The notes beneath the pieces are model-generated. The model worked only from the letters and a program-made list of their open reading frames with translations, was not told the origin of the DNA and searched no databases. The position numbers and the translations under genes are program-made. DNA of 29,265 nt, from NCBI GenBank assembly GCA_013115145.1, contig JAAPAO010000457.1, positions 1 to 29,265 of the forward strand, given 5' to 3'. Source of the DNA: Perkinsus chesapeaki (lineage: Eukaryota > Perkinsozoa > Perkinsida > Perkinsidae). Positions 11,416 to 22,000 of this stretch are shown here, piece by piece (positions within the stretch are counted from its first letter, which is position 1; every line of letters starts with the position of its first letter).

Positions 11416-14400
11416 TTACGCGCTGCTGACTTCGCCATCCGAGCTCTCAGAATCACTTGAGGACGATTCATCTTTAATCATTGCAATTGCCTGAAGTAGT
11501 GTGACATTGAACACATAATGGATGAAAATGATTCATAATAATGTAATATAATGCAGAGCGCTCGAGCTCAATTGCTCAGCAGTTGCAGGCGTGGGGGCAT
11601 CCCAGTTCGGGGCAGAGGCACGTTGGTGCGCCGTCCCTTCCCAGAAGTCGCACTTCGTGGCAAATGCCTGAAGAGCGACTGGGCGGGTCGGGTGTTAGGA
11701 GAGAACTTCCGCCTGCTGTTTAAAGGTGTGGTATTTTCGAGAATCTTGGTCTGGCCCGCTGCCGCGCAGACGATGATATATAATAATACGATACTTACCT
11801 GCACAACTCTGACAAAGTCATCGCGATCGAGCCACGGCCTCGAAAGTGGCAACTTGGCGAACCTAAAAAATGTCATGTACTATGACGAGTATCTTAATTA
11901 CACTGCGCACTATGAGGAATATCTTAATCACACTGCGCACTATAAAGAATATCTTAATGAGACTACTCACCTTTCAATAGCCCAATTAGCTTCCTCATCT
12001 CCCACAACTTCCTCCAACTCCGCTCGAGATATCTTACCATTGCTATCTTGATCAAACCAATTGAACGCCGCGTCGACTGCCTCCTTCTGCATTACCTATC
12101 GGAAAATCTATTAAAAACTCAGCACTGCGACACATTGAGAGCCAGCGTAAACATTCCTGCCAAGAAGGCTCACGCATCCAGAATCCCTTCTAGGGTCCCG
12201 AATCCCGATGCTGTCCACCTCCCACCGCCTCAGGCTGTTCAGGAGCTGGAGAGTGGTGGAGCGCACATGAGCATCATCTTATCCAAAGCCTGCCACGCTC
12301 GTTTTCTTCTACTACCGGAATTTTAGGAAGCTCAGGTGCGGACCGCGCGCCACAAAACCGGCCATCACCTGCTTACATTGTTCCTGTCCATAACAGCCGC
12401 CACAAACTCAGTATAGTCGACTTCGCCGGATTGATCAGCATCGATCGAATCCAATATTTGGTCAATATCTTCTGGAATCTCAATATCAAGGCGCTTCAGT
12501 CCAGACACAATCTGAAAATTCAACCTGTTTCGTATCTTACCTGCTCAACCTGAAGATTCCTTACCTCTTGGGGGCTTAACCCTCCAGAGTTATCTTTATC
12601 CAAAGTAGTAAAAGTTTCTCTCATTTGTTCCATCTCCCTCGATGACGTATTAAATGCAATAACAGTCAACACTGCACGCTCCAGCCTTCTGAAGTTGCCA
12701 AAACCTAGCACACCCATTTAATGGCGCGTGACTCTGCTCGTGTGAATCCTTCGAAGACAAAATCGATTTTTCTGTAGAAGCATTAAGTTACAATAAACAA
12801 TTTGTTGCATGTCCAATCAATATGCATAAAACTTTTCTACGGGAACGTGGTAAACCACATTGAACTAGCAAAAACATTCTTAGAGCAGAACATTTATCAG
12901 ATCATTGACGTGAGACGGATATAGACTATATCTACGCCCGATGTGCCGATTGCTAATACAACTGATATTAATATATCTAGCGCCATTCTCGTGATAAACC
13001 TGCGTAAAGCGAAGTTTCCAGTAATCGAATAACTTCTACTAAAGGATAGCAATCGCGGAAATATAATGGGAAATCGGCTATAAAATATCATCTGGCGCGA
13101 ATAGCTATACCACCATTATGAGTTCATTCGACAATCCTGAACATTTAACCTATCAAACGCCTCCTTCTCACTTCTTAGATTATGCAGCAACTGTCTTTGC
13201 TGAAATGCCGGATAAAACTCATGCTGTCTGAGCCAGGGATGATTCAAAGCTTCACGCGCCGATGGCCGCTTGGTCGGATCCTTTTGCAGAAGAAGTCCCA
13301 CCAACCTGAAACGACGTGCGCATGCGTGCATACCGCTCTCTCCTCAAATTCCTCACTCAGCAGCCGCTTTGCTAGGAATCTTCGATAAATCTGGCTCCAT
13401 AGTCTTAACTCTATCAAATAGCTCCGTTTCATCACTCAAACTCTTAGGTGTCCAGAATGGATGTTGACCTAAGATACCACCAAAAGATACCCCACCACTG
13501 CGCACTGTGAAGATTTCTCACCAGTCAGCATAATATACATAATAATGCCCACTGACCAAGAATCGCACTTCTCATCATAGTAAGTATTGTCAGATATCAC
13601 CTCCGGTGCCATATACAGTGCGGTGCCTATTAACCATACATTTCTAGGATACTTACTCAACAGAAAATCATCAAGTTGCATTCTTCTTTATATAGATTAC
13701 ATAACACACCAGAATTTATATTCCATACCTTCATACGTAGGGTAAAAACTCCCACCATCCGAACGCGAAAAGCTTAACTAGGTAATGATGGACGAACGAG
13801 AATGCAGGGCGGTTATACAGCATAAAATAGTCCAACACTAATAACTCTGAGTTTCTGTTAAGGGATTGGTCAACCTTAGAGCTTTCCCATACAAATATAA
13901 CAAAAAGCTTATGAAAAAATTCAATCTACAAACAATAAACTGAAATAATAATTCCAATAATAGAACTAGAATATCCGTTTCGTCTATTTTATTTCATCGT
14001 GCAGTAACTATGTTGTTGTTTTTCATCCATTTGATACCAATCGCCTATTAAATGCCTCTTCTTACCCAGCACATCCTTCAACCATGGTTTATCATGGTAC
14101 ATAGGCTTCAATCCAGCTAGACCAAAATCAATCAACTTAACACAGGATCGCATATCCTTTGTTTTAAACAAACAATTCTCCAACTTCAGATCTCTATGCA
14201 CCTGCAAAAAATGAAACGGTTGATCGATTTTAAACATGCTTTGCTGAAAAGATAGCAAATTCCCCGGCGAAAATTAGGCCCATATTGACCGCTAAATCAT
14301 TGCCTCCGCTCTGCGACAGTGTTGGAGCATCTCTCAGTTCAACCACGAGGTCGCGAAGGAAAGTACAATCCTCAGTGCAAGAAAAATTCTGTAAATTTTC

Positions 14401-15889
14401 GTAAATATTTCATTTCTTCGCCGAAAGGCGAAAGCCACTACAACCATAGACTCTGAGACTGCTGGATGAAGAAAGCCATAAGAATCTTTGATAAGATGCT
14501 TGATTGATAGGATATCTTATAAGATACCGAAATAAGAAGATATTCCACAACCCAATAAATGCTGACCCGATTATTACTATTCCAACTTGATGAAGATATG
14601 CAACTCCGAGGAAGATCTGCCGTATGATCGATCCTATAAGATGATCTGACGCCATGGTCAGCGCCCAGCTTGAAGCGTGCATTTAGCACCATTAAAGATA
14701 CCATTCTTACCAGAGTACAACTCCTCCCTTTTATCGATCACATCAAACAGTTCTCCACCTTCACATAATTCCATTATAACATACAAATTATTTTCAGATT
14801 CATACCAAGAAAGCATCCTGCAAAAATGTAATTCATGAAACGCTTCGCTCCGCCTCAATATCCCAAATAACTTATACCTAGCCCTACCCTAGCGAAGATC
14901 ACGCTATGGCCTTGAAAATCAATATCTCGCAGAATCCAGAATAACTGTAAAAAGCGCACCACGCAAAAGAACAGTAAAGTTTCAATAAACTGCCAGCAAA
15001 ACAGCAACACTCAGTAAACCTACGGTGAGACAACTATCAAAGACAATAATAAAAATAATTGCAAACAATTTATCTAGCTAAACAAGTTTCACTGTGTTAT
15101 CGTTAAAGACTGGCTAGAGGTGGCTATTTTACGGTTTTTCTATCAGATTTCCTCCTCCGTCTCCCTCCCCTATGACCTTATAACATTAGGATGGTCCAAA
15201 CTTATTAGAACTTGAAGCTCTCTTTCCAGCAACTCCAAATCCTCAACACGTTTCTTCGATATTATTTTACACGCTCGCCTCGCACCAGTAGACCTTTCAC
15301 GAACTTCGTACCTGACAACAACAACGATACTAATGATTTCCGGGATTATATCATTTATATAACTATGATTACATTATAAATTAAGCATATATAGTCACAG
15401 AAGTATGAGCTAATTCAAGCTGCGCCAAATATAAGAGTATAAGTATAAGCCACATAAGTATAAGCTGCGCCAAAATGTAACAAAATTAAATGAAAAGACG
15501 TAAACCGCCGCCGGTCAACAGTGTCGCTTTGCACTTATCACCACACAACAAATATGCATGTAATGATTGATAGATTCAGCGTCCTCTTTTTGACTCTCTG
15601 ACACTCGTTTCAAAATTTAACCTCACGACACGCAATGTTGAGATGGCAAATCCGAACTATTCTATTTTATTGCTTTGAGCTGAGCATCACTTCTACCATT
15701 CCTAAAGTTCCTCCAAAGAGGCTTACACAGATGCATATCCTCCTTTACCCAATCTAATGCCAGTCCATCTATATCTAACACATGAATCTTGCAATCTTGC
15801 ATTTCCTCAACGCCATTTCCTCACTTTGACGTAACCTTCCGTGTTGGGTCCAATTTAAGCCTCAAACTAACGATATCGGTATGATCCAT
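11416..15889 (-). CDS. Calcium-dependent protein kinase (CDPK) with three canonical EF-hands and one degenerate EF-hand
   Basis: Fourteen exons in consistent phase encode about 500 aa, the usual CDPK length: 15889-15825, 15774-15727, 15311-15177, 14817-14711, 14645-14578, 14201-14066, 13626-13522, 13468-13357, 13305-13133, 12704-12541, 12511-12377, 12086-11971, 11862-11799, 11490-11416. The kinase domain shows the Gly loop LGKGGYASV, the ATP-anchoring Lys in [18 protein letters not shown], the catalytic loop [44 protein letters not shown] and [19 protein letters not shown]-type autoinhibitory junction ([16 protein letters not shown]) precedes the EF-hand loops [24 protein letters not shown] and [12 protein letters not shown]. 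The fourth loop is lost ([11 protein letters not shown]), and the tail is acidic/Ser ([14 protein letters not shown]). The N-terminus MDHTD lacks Gly2, so N-myristoylation is not expected. Calcium binding should release the kinase from its junction helix. The join across intron 12705-13132 is the least certain. Confidence 0.95.
11879..11968. repeat. Tandem repeat of three 30-bp units inside a CDPK intron
   Basis: Units at 11879-11908, 11909-11938 and 11939-11968 share ACTATGA, ATCTTAAT and ACTGCGC with several substitutions. They fill most of the 108-nt intron 11863-11970. The last unit overlaps the minus-strand donor GTGAGTAGTC, so expansion started next to the 5' splice site. Confidence 0.85.
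14667..14702 (-). repeat. Introner-like unit C, copy 1 (36 nt in CDPK intron 14646-14710)
   Basis: The minus strand reads GGTATCTTTA, 11 variable bases, then TGCACGCTTCAAGCT. The same two ends at the same 11-base spacing occur at 17875-17910. Confidence 0.8.
15785..15813 (+). repeat. Introner-like core B, copy 2 (opposite orientation in CDPK intron 1)
   Basis: This lies in the 50-nt intron 15775-15824. The plus strand reads AATCTTGCAATCTTGC then ATTTCCTCAACGC, so relative to its gene it is inverted with respect to copy 1. Confidence 0.85.
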
Positions 15890-16656
15890 AGCTGCGGGCT
15901 CCGGGCCTGGCGGTGACCGCTGCGCCCCTAAATTCTGCCCGTTTATGCCGGAATGCATGAAACTTGTCCGATCGCTCCGTTGCCGTTGAATTTCATAAAC
16001 CTGCCAAATACCAGACTTTACATCACCCGACGATCAGGCCACCACCAGCACAGACACGCACGGAAGGTTTTCATACCATAAAAAATCTCGGGAACTCCAT
16101 CCGACTTGCTATTGAGATTGTTGCGAGCGGTTGAGCAGAAAATTTATAGTCGAAAAGGTAAAATGACAAAGCGGATCTATCACGGGGTGACTTCACAAAT
16201 AATTTCTTGAAAACATATCCTCCTGAGACTAGTTACAAGACGATGAACTCGATAATCTACGTTTCTAACTTGTTAGGCGACGATTGTTTCTAACTTGTTA
16301 GGCGACGATTGCTGAATCCACCAAGCACCCTTAGGATCATAGGACCAACGCCGACGTTCGCGTACTAATACTTTTTCTCTGTCCATCTCAGAGTATTATC
16401 TTCGCAACAGTGAAACACACTGTGGCATTGTGCTCGATGTCTCAGTCAAGAATGACACCGTAAATAGTAAAAAATTACCAATGCACAAAAATTTCATACA
16501 ACGAATCCACCAATACACCCAATGACGATCAAACGAAAGTGCGGTATTCCTCCAGCCTTCTGGAACATCCAGAAATCTTACTAGTGCGGAGATACCATGA
16601 AGCCATATGAACGATTCGTCCGATATACTGTGTGTTATTTACTAACCAAAACCACA
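15890..16656. other. Intergenic region upstream of CDPK
   Basis: This is 767 bp between the unrecognised gene's stop and the CDPK ATG, with no supported ORF. An acceptor-like GAATTTAG lies a few tens of bases upstream of the CDPK ATG on the minus strand. A perfect 25-bp tandem duplication sits at 16262-16311. Confidence 0.55.
16262..16311. repeat. Perfect 25-bp tandem duplication
   Basis: 16262-16286 and 16287-16311 are identical (TTTCTAACTTGTTAGGCGAC followed by GATTG). Each copy contains CTAACTTGTTAG, an inverted repeat with arms CTAAC and GTTAG. Confidence 0.95.
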
Positions 16657-18064
16657 TTACTCTGGTATAGCTTTCCGCTTCCCTCCAGCGCCCCTGCCCG
16701 ACCCTCCCCCTATTATGACCTGGTCTCGAACTCTATCCGTTATAGAATGCTCCATCTTCGGTGGTGGTGGAGGGGCCTCAGACAAAACCCCTTCGGCTAG
16801 GGCTCCCTGAGATGTAATACAAACTTCTTTCAGGAATCGATCGACCCGACAGACTTCAACAACCGTCCACAAAAAGTTATTATTAGAGTATCTATGGAGA
16901 TGGAGAGTTTGAAGAGTTTTCTCACCGGTCAGAAATAGGTTAATTAGGATTAATGCAGTGATAATCCTGCCCACCACCAGTCAATATCTCACAACCATTC
17001 GCTTAATAATAACGAAATCAATCCAAGTAGTATTTTGTTCGCTTTTCAGAAAATACAGTATTTTTCCCAAAGATACACGACAATACAAATATATTTCCCC
17101 TCGTGTGGCCGCCGCCTCAACAATAGTAGTCCCCTCGCTGCTAGCCCTATCAACCTAAGATCCTAAGCCCGTAATAGCAAAGACTAAGGACATCGTCGTC
17201 CCGATCGAAAACACATCCGACAAATACAGCTGCCCATATTGCCTTTCATAATCTCTATATGGCTCCTCGCCAACAACAACAGCAACCTCCTGAATACCCC
17301 TTATTACCACTCTTTGATGTTGCGCCAACATTCGCCGTGCCCGACGATCTTTAACCCCCCTTCCCGTTGGGTCTACTCCGAAGCACCACCGAACTGCCGC
17401 ACCTGTTATAAAATTGATTGGTCATTCCCTACGCATCTGGAACAAAGCTCGCCTCCAAAAATGATGTAAGCAAAGGATAAATCTCGAAGAAGTGGGGAAA
17501 AGTCAGGAACAGGTTTTAATTTTCCCCAAAGATCGTCGTTCGATAGCTCAATTGACGCAATTGTTTCCACCAAAATTTGTTGAACAAACGGAAATATTTC
17601 TCGCAATTTCCCACCGTTATTTCCTGATCATTATCCCAGTTAATACCTAAACACGCACAGCAGTCAGTTTCAGGGGGAGGAGCTCTATACGGTGTAGAGG
17701 CCGCCTCAGCGGCACGTCTGGAATAAAACGACGTGAGCAGGGTTCGAACCGGAGACTTATCGATACTCTAATTGAGAGAAGCTGCTCTCCTGTGAGGTCA
17801 AACTAAACCGTGACAATTGCCGCGAGCCTTCATTAAACCGTCCCTTAACTTTCTTCTTGATGCTCCTGAATCCAAGCTTGAAGCGTGCACTTGATAACTA
17901 TAAAGATACCCCAATAGCCCTGGTGGAGTGTCAGTTTCATCTACTAAACCAGCAAAGGATGCTCTATCGTCCTCCATCGATGGATATCCGTTCTCTGGTA
18001 TGGTGGAAGTCGCCTCGTCTCGATGCCTCCAAAATCTAGAAGAGCCCTTTTTATTATTGGGCAT
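16657..18064 (-). CDS. Unrecognised multi-exon protein with hydrophobic, membrane-like segments
   Basis: The start ATG is at 18064. Exons with matching phase are 18064-17910, 17865-17809, 17717-17647, about 17623 or 17599 to 17444, and 17402 to about 17160; the final open stretch 16966-16657 ends in TAA. The N-terminus is polar and basic (MPNNKKGSSRFWRHRDEA; SIKKKVKGRFNEGSRQLSR). A Cys-containing Pro patch (APPPETDCCACL) and a helical region (EIFPFVQQILVETIASIEL) follow. Two hydrophobic stretches could span a membrane: TTMSLVFAITGL at the end of the fifth exon and RIITALILINLFLTG in the last. The C-terminus is Pro-, Gly- and Lys-rich (APPPPPK, GGGSGRGAGGKRK). I do not recognise a family. The link between the fifth and last exons is unresolved; a donor near 17173 would join them in frame. 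It is the first gene of the minus-strand block. Confidence 0.55.
17875..17910 (-). repeat. Introner-like unit C, copy 2 (intron 17866-17909)
   Basis: The unit has the same ends as 14667-14702 at identical spacing. Here the GT of GGTATC is itself the 5' splice site, and the unit makes up most of the 44-nt intron. Confidence 0.8.
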
Positions 18065-19059
18065 TACAAAAACTCTAAGCTACCCAAAATCTTCATAGTG
18101 CGAAAAGATACGTTATAAGATAAAAAGCTTATTTGTTCACCTTATAAACGCAGTATTACTCTGCAGGATGGCTGTCGGTGATCTTTACAGGATCAGCCAA
18201 CTATAGTGCTGTAAAAGATACGCATCATGTAAAAGATGATTTCGTGGCGCGCAAGAATTTTCGAATAGCGCACTTATACCATACTACAATCATCGATATC
18301 ATTTGAATGCCCCCTAATAATGATCATACGCCACAGCAAAGGCTATTGGATAGATCACTGGTGAGCTTATCACACTACTATCACATCAGCCAAATATTGT
18401 TAAATTTTACCGTACTTTCTACATGGGTAAAAATATCTCGTAAAAACTACCTTTAACATTTTTTAAGAGATTATATTATTTGCAAATTATCGTATACGTA
18501 ATTATATTAACATAAAGGGCCACTTTTATTCCTCACTTGGTAACTTAATCTCAGCGAGTCCGAAAAAAGCGACTCGATTTTGTCGATGGGTGGTTTTTAA
18601 TTCAACGAAAATTTTCTGAAAGAAATCCTTGAAAGTCGAAATTTCACTTTTTTGGTTTATTAAAACTCCTCTTGCCATCGACAGGATTTCGGAACTTGCA
18701 CCAATGCTCGATCCAGAATGAGCTCGAACGATGATAAATTGGGACGTGTCGATATAGTGTGAATGTGGCCTTCTGAGTTGGCAATAAGGAATATTGTAGA
18801 CAATTGAATAGTGGAAGTATTAGTGTATATCTAGCTTACACTAATTATACTATTAATACTAATTAATATTAATACTATTGGTATACTATTAACTATTATA
18901 TGTAAGAATCGATAATAGGATACCGTTAATATAACTATAAGAGAATTTATTTGAATTTATTAGTAAGGTGAGGATAAATCCAATTTTCAGTGATACGAAA
19001 TGATGTACTAGCAAGAGCAATCATCAAACGAATTTGAGATCAATGCTGTTTGTTCTCAG
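18065..19059. other. Divergent intergenic region (strand-switch, probable bidirectional promoter)
   Basis: This is 995 bp between the starts of the unrecognised minus-strand gene (18064) and the plus-strand SulP gene (19060). It is the only divergent junction in the window. It holds an AT-rich tract at about 18830-18915 made of ACTATTAATAC-like words, one copy of TTTCGTGGCGCG at 18240-18251, and AAAAGATACG words at about 18103 and 18213. It ends in TGTTTGTTCTCAG directly abutting the SulP ATG. No ORF is supported. Confidence 0.6.
19047..19059 (+). promoter_or_regulatory. Splice acceptor abutting the SulP start codon
   Basis: TGTTTGTTCTCAG is immediately followed by ATG at 19060. A pyrimidine-rich AG acceptor at this point suits either spliced-leader trans-splicing, known in dinoflagellates and Perkinsus, or a 5' UTR intron. 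Confidence 0.5.
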
Positions 19060-22000
19060 ATGACACCCCTCCTTGCTGGGCCTTCCCCCGATTCCCCACA
19101 GAAAACTGAGCCACTTATAGTCAGGCTTTTGTCGGCCGCTCAAACGTGGATTCCTATCACTATTATATTACAAGCTTACAATCGTTCGGTTGCCAAGAAG
19201 GATATTCGAGGTGGAGTAATACTTGGATTGGTGGCGATTTCGCAAAGTATGGCCCACGCCAATATAGCACATATCACTTTAATACATGGGCCTTATTCAT
19301 GTGTGTGGCCTCCTATTGTGTAAGTATCTTAGCTCGAAGCGGATTAGATACGTTTGAAGTCAGATATGCCCTCTTTGGATCCTCACGTCATTTATCGATT
19401 GGCACTGGCGCTATGATGGCCCTTATGACTGGCGAACAAGTCGTATCTTATCCTGATATCGAAACACGTAGGCGGGCATTTCTATTGATTTTCACGTTGG
19501 AAATTCCACTCTAGAACCCTGGATAAAATGTCGTGGTAAATTGCCGCCGTTTTGCCATTTTATAAGTATCATTGCTCAGCTGTAATTTATCGCTAGGTTA
19601 GCCTAGCAATTGTTGCAGGTTCAAGCTCCAAGCCTTCCCGGAAAAATCCTGTTGTAAATCTACTGGAGTTGAACTGCATACTTTCCTGTCAGACTTCTGT
19701 CTGCTCGCTGTTTGGCGATAATGCTTGTTAAAATCAACCGGCCGACTTTTCGACTGTGTCACAGTGACACAGTCGGCCAAATTTACCTCTATTTTGCCAG
19801 TAAATCTCTTCGATGATTACCGCTCTAGTAGTGTAAGGGCGGTAGTAGGGTTGGAAATGTGCTAAGACATCGCTGTACTACTCGGTCGTTTCTGTCTACC
19901 GGGCAACCACGTCTGTTGAGCTATCGTTGATATCCCTCAAGCTCGCGCGGAGGAGGTCATGTCAGACGACCCATACGATTTTCTCTCAAAACGCGTTGCT
20001 CCCCCGTTTACGGGCCTCCTGAGTATCTTGGTGCCATTCGTTTCGTTTTTTCTCAATGCGCGATGGAGTCCACTGACCCAAGAATAGGGTTGAATGCACT
20101 TGCGCCAAAGATACCATACCCAGCATGCGTCATCCTTGAGACGAAGTCTTCGTCTCAAGGGTTTCGGTCAATGAGCGGCCAATATAAACCGGCGAAATTG
20201 CCGAGTTTGGGCACACCACGTTGGAGAAGCTCGGTTGCTCCAGTCAGAAGGTTATCCCAGGTAGATTCACTGTTGTGGAAGAATGGCAGCTGGGCTGCCC
20301 GCTTCAATGGATAGAAAGCGGCCTGAATGCTCCTGGCTACATTAAGATTTTGGATAAGCGAAGGCGCCACCTTCATGGCGGATAATATCCGCCGGGTATG
20401 GAGCAAGTCCAAGCACCATCTTGCGAATGGGTGTTCGAAGATGATAACGCATGTCCCACGTTTCGAGAGTAGCGGTTGGAAACAGAACACTTTTGCGAGG
20501 ACTTCAAGGTTGGCAGGTCAGCCTCTGTTCACACCGACCCAATGTTCCATCCTCCAAAACTTGACCACCTGTGGCCAATTGAGCGTCTTTGGGGGATAAT
20601 GAGCTATGGAGTGTTTCACTGTTTCACACCCTAGTAGCTTTCACTGAGAGCCTTCCAGGTAACGTGACACTGTGAATCATAGTGGGCAGTTTGTGAATGG
20701 AAATGACATGCCCTCAAGTCTGAGGTCTGAAATCACGTCTATTCAATCGCCCACCTGATACGGAGATGGGGAAGGAACGCCTGACTGTTGCCACCTATGA
20801 CGCTTGGTCCAAGTGTACTGATATACGGCTCCCGGTATATCGTTAAACGTGCTGAGGGCCTATTGGTGCTGGGGTGCCTCGTGGCAAGTGGATCCATTTA
20901 TTCAAGGGACTTCGTGAACCGTCAAGGCATCAGTCTTGCTCGCCCAAGCCGTTCCTGTTGGGGAATTCTCTAGCTACCCAAGCAGACAGCAACAGTGAGA
21001 CCTTGTAGCAACTTGCTATTGGAAAGTGAATCACTTGAAGTGATGGTTTCTACTAGAAGATTCCTCGCTGTCCAGTATACTCTACATGCAAGCCCTTCTG
21101 TGCCAATTACAATTGTGAAGCTAGTGGCGTTGCAAAATGTCAGTTAACAGTGTTAACCTACTCTGCATAGTGCTCTGGGTAACCGTGGCTATATTTTCGC
21201 TCGGTCTGTATACTATGTCCGCTGAAATGATGCCGTTCGAGCCAGAGGCTCCGAATCGGAGCCTCCGACCATTAATCCTGTCCTCTGCCCTCATCAAAAA
21301 CGATATTCCTCTTTCCAAAGACTTGAACTGAGTTCAAGTTCGTGAGTTCAATGAACTCACGAACAAGTTCATGTTCGTCTTTACAAGTGCTCTATTCTCA
21401 GGCACTAGAGTTTCCTGTCAACTGGCGCTCATTACAGGCATTGCCTTATGCATCATGGCGGCATTACGGATGTCATTTCTGGTTAGATTCATCTCCAGGC
21501 CTGCTCTGTCAGGTTTCGTAACAGGTCGGTGAGATATCATTGGGTCGTGGTGCATCTTATTGTTAGGTTCTGGTTTTGTTATTCTGGCAACGCAAATGAA
21601 GGATTTTTTTGGCCTTCGATCAGTACCGAAAGGCGTTGACTTTTTTGAAAATATGTATTTTATCATGACGTGTTTGCCACAAGTAAGGCTTGGAATATGC
21701 TATTTGAAGGATTGGTCGACTTGGTTACACTTCCCCCCTTTCATTAGCATTTCCCCTTCACGCATATTCTTTTGTAATTCAATACTGTGATGTCTACAGG
21801 GGGTCCCAGAGAAAATGTGCTCTTGTGAAGAACTTTTTGAAAGAGGCGAATATCTGGGTGGAAAGTACGGCGATCTGGAGTTCCACAAATTGACATCTCG
21901 TTCACATTTGACGACAATCACAATCACCTCTCACAGTATACAGTGACAATTTTACTTCAAGGTTTGGGCCAAGTAAACTGATCTCTTCCATTATAACTGA

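Noticed and set aside
17730-17760. tRNA T-loop-like GGTTCGAACC
   Set aside because: Flanking bases do not form a T-stem on either strand and no acceptor or anticodon arm is present; it lies in an intron of the unrecognised gene.
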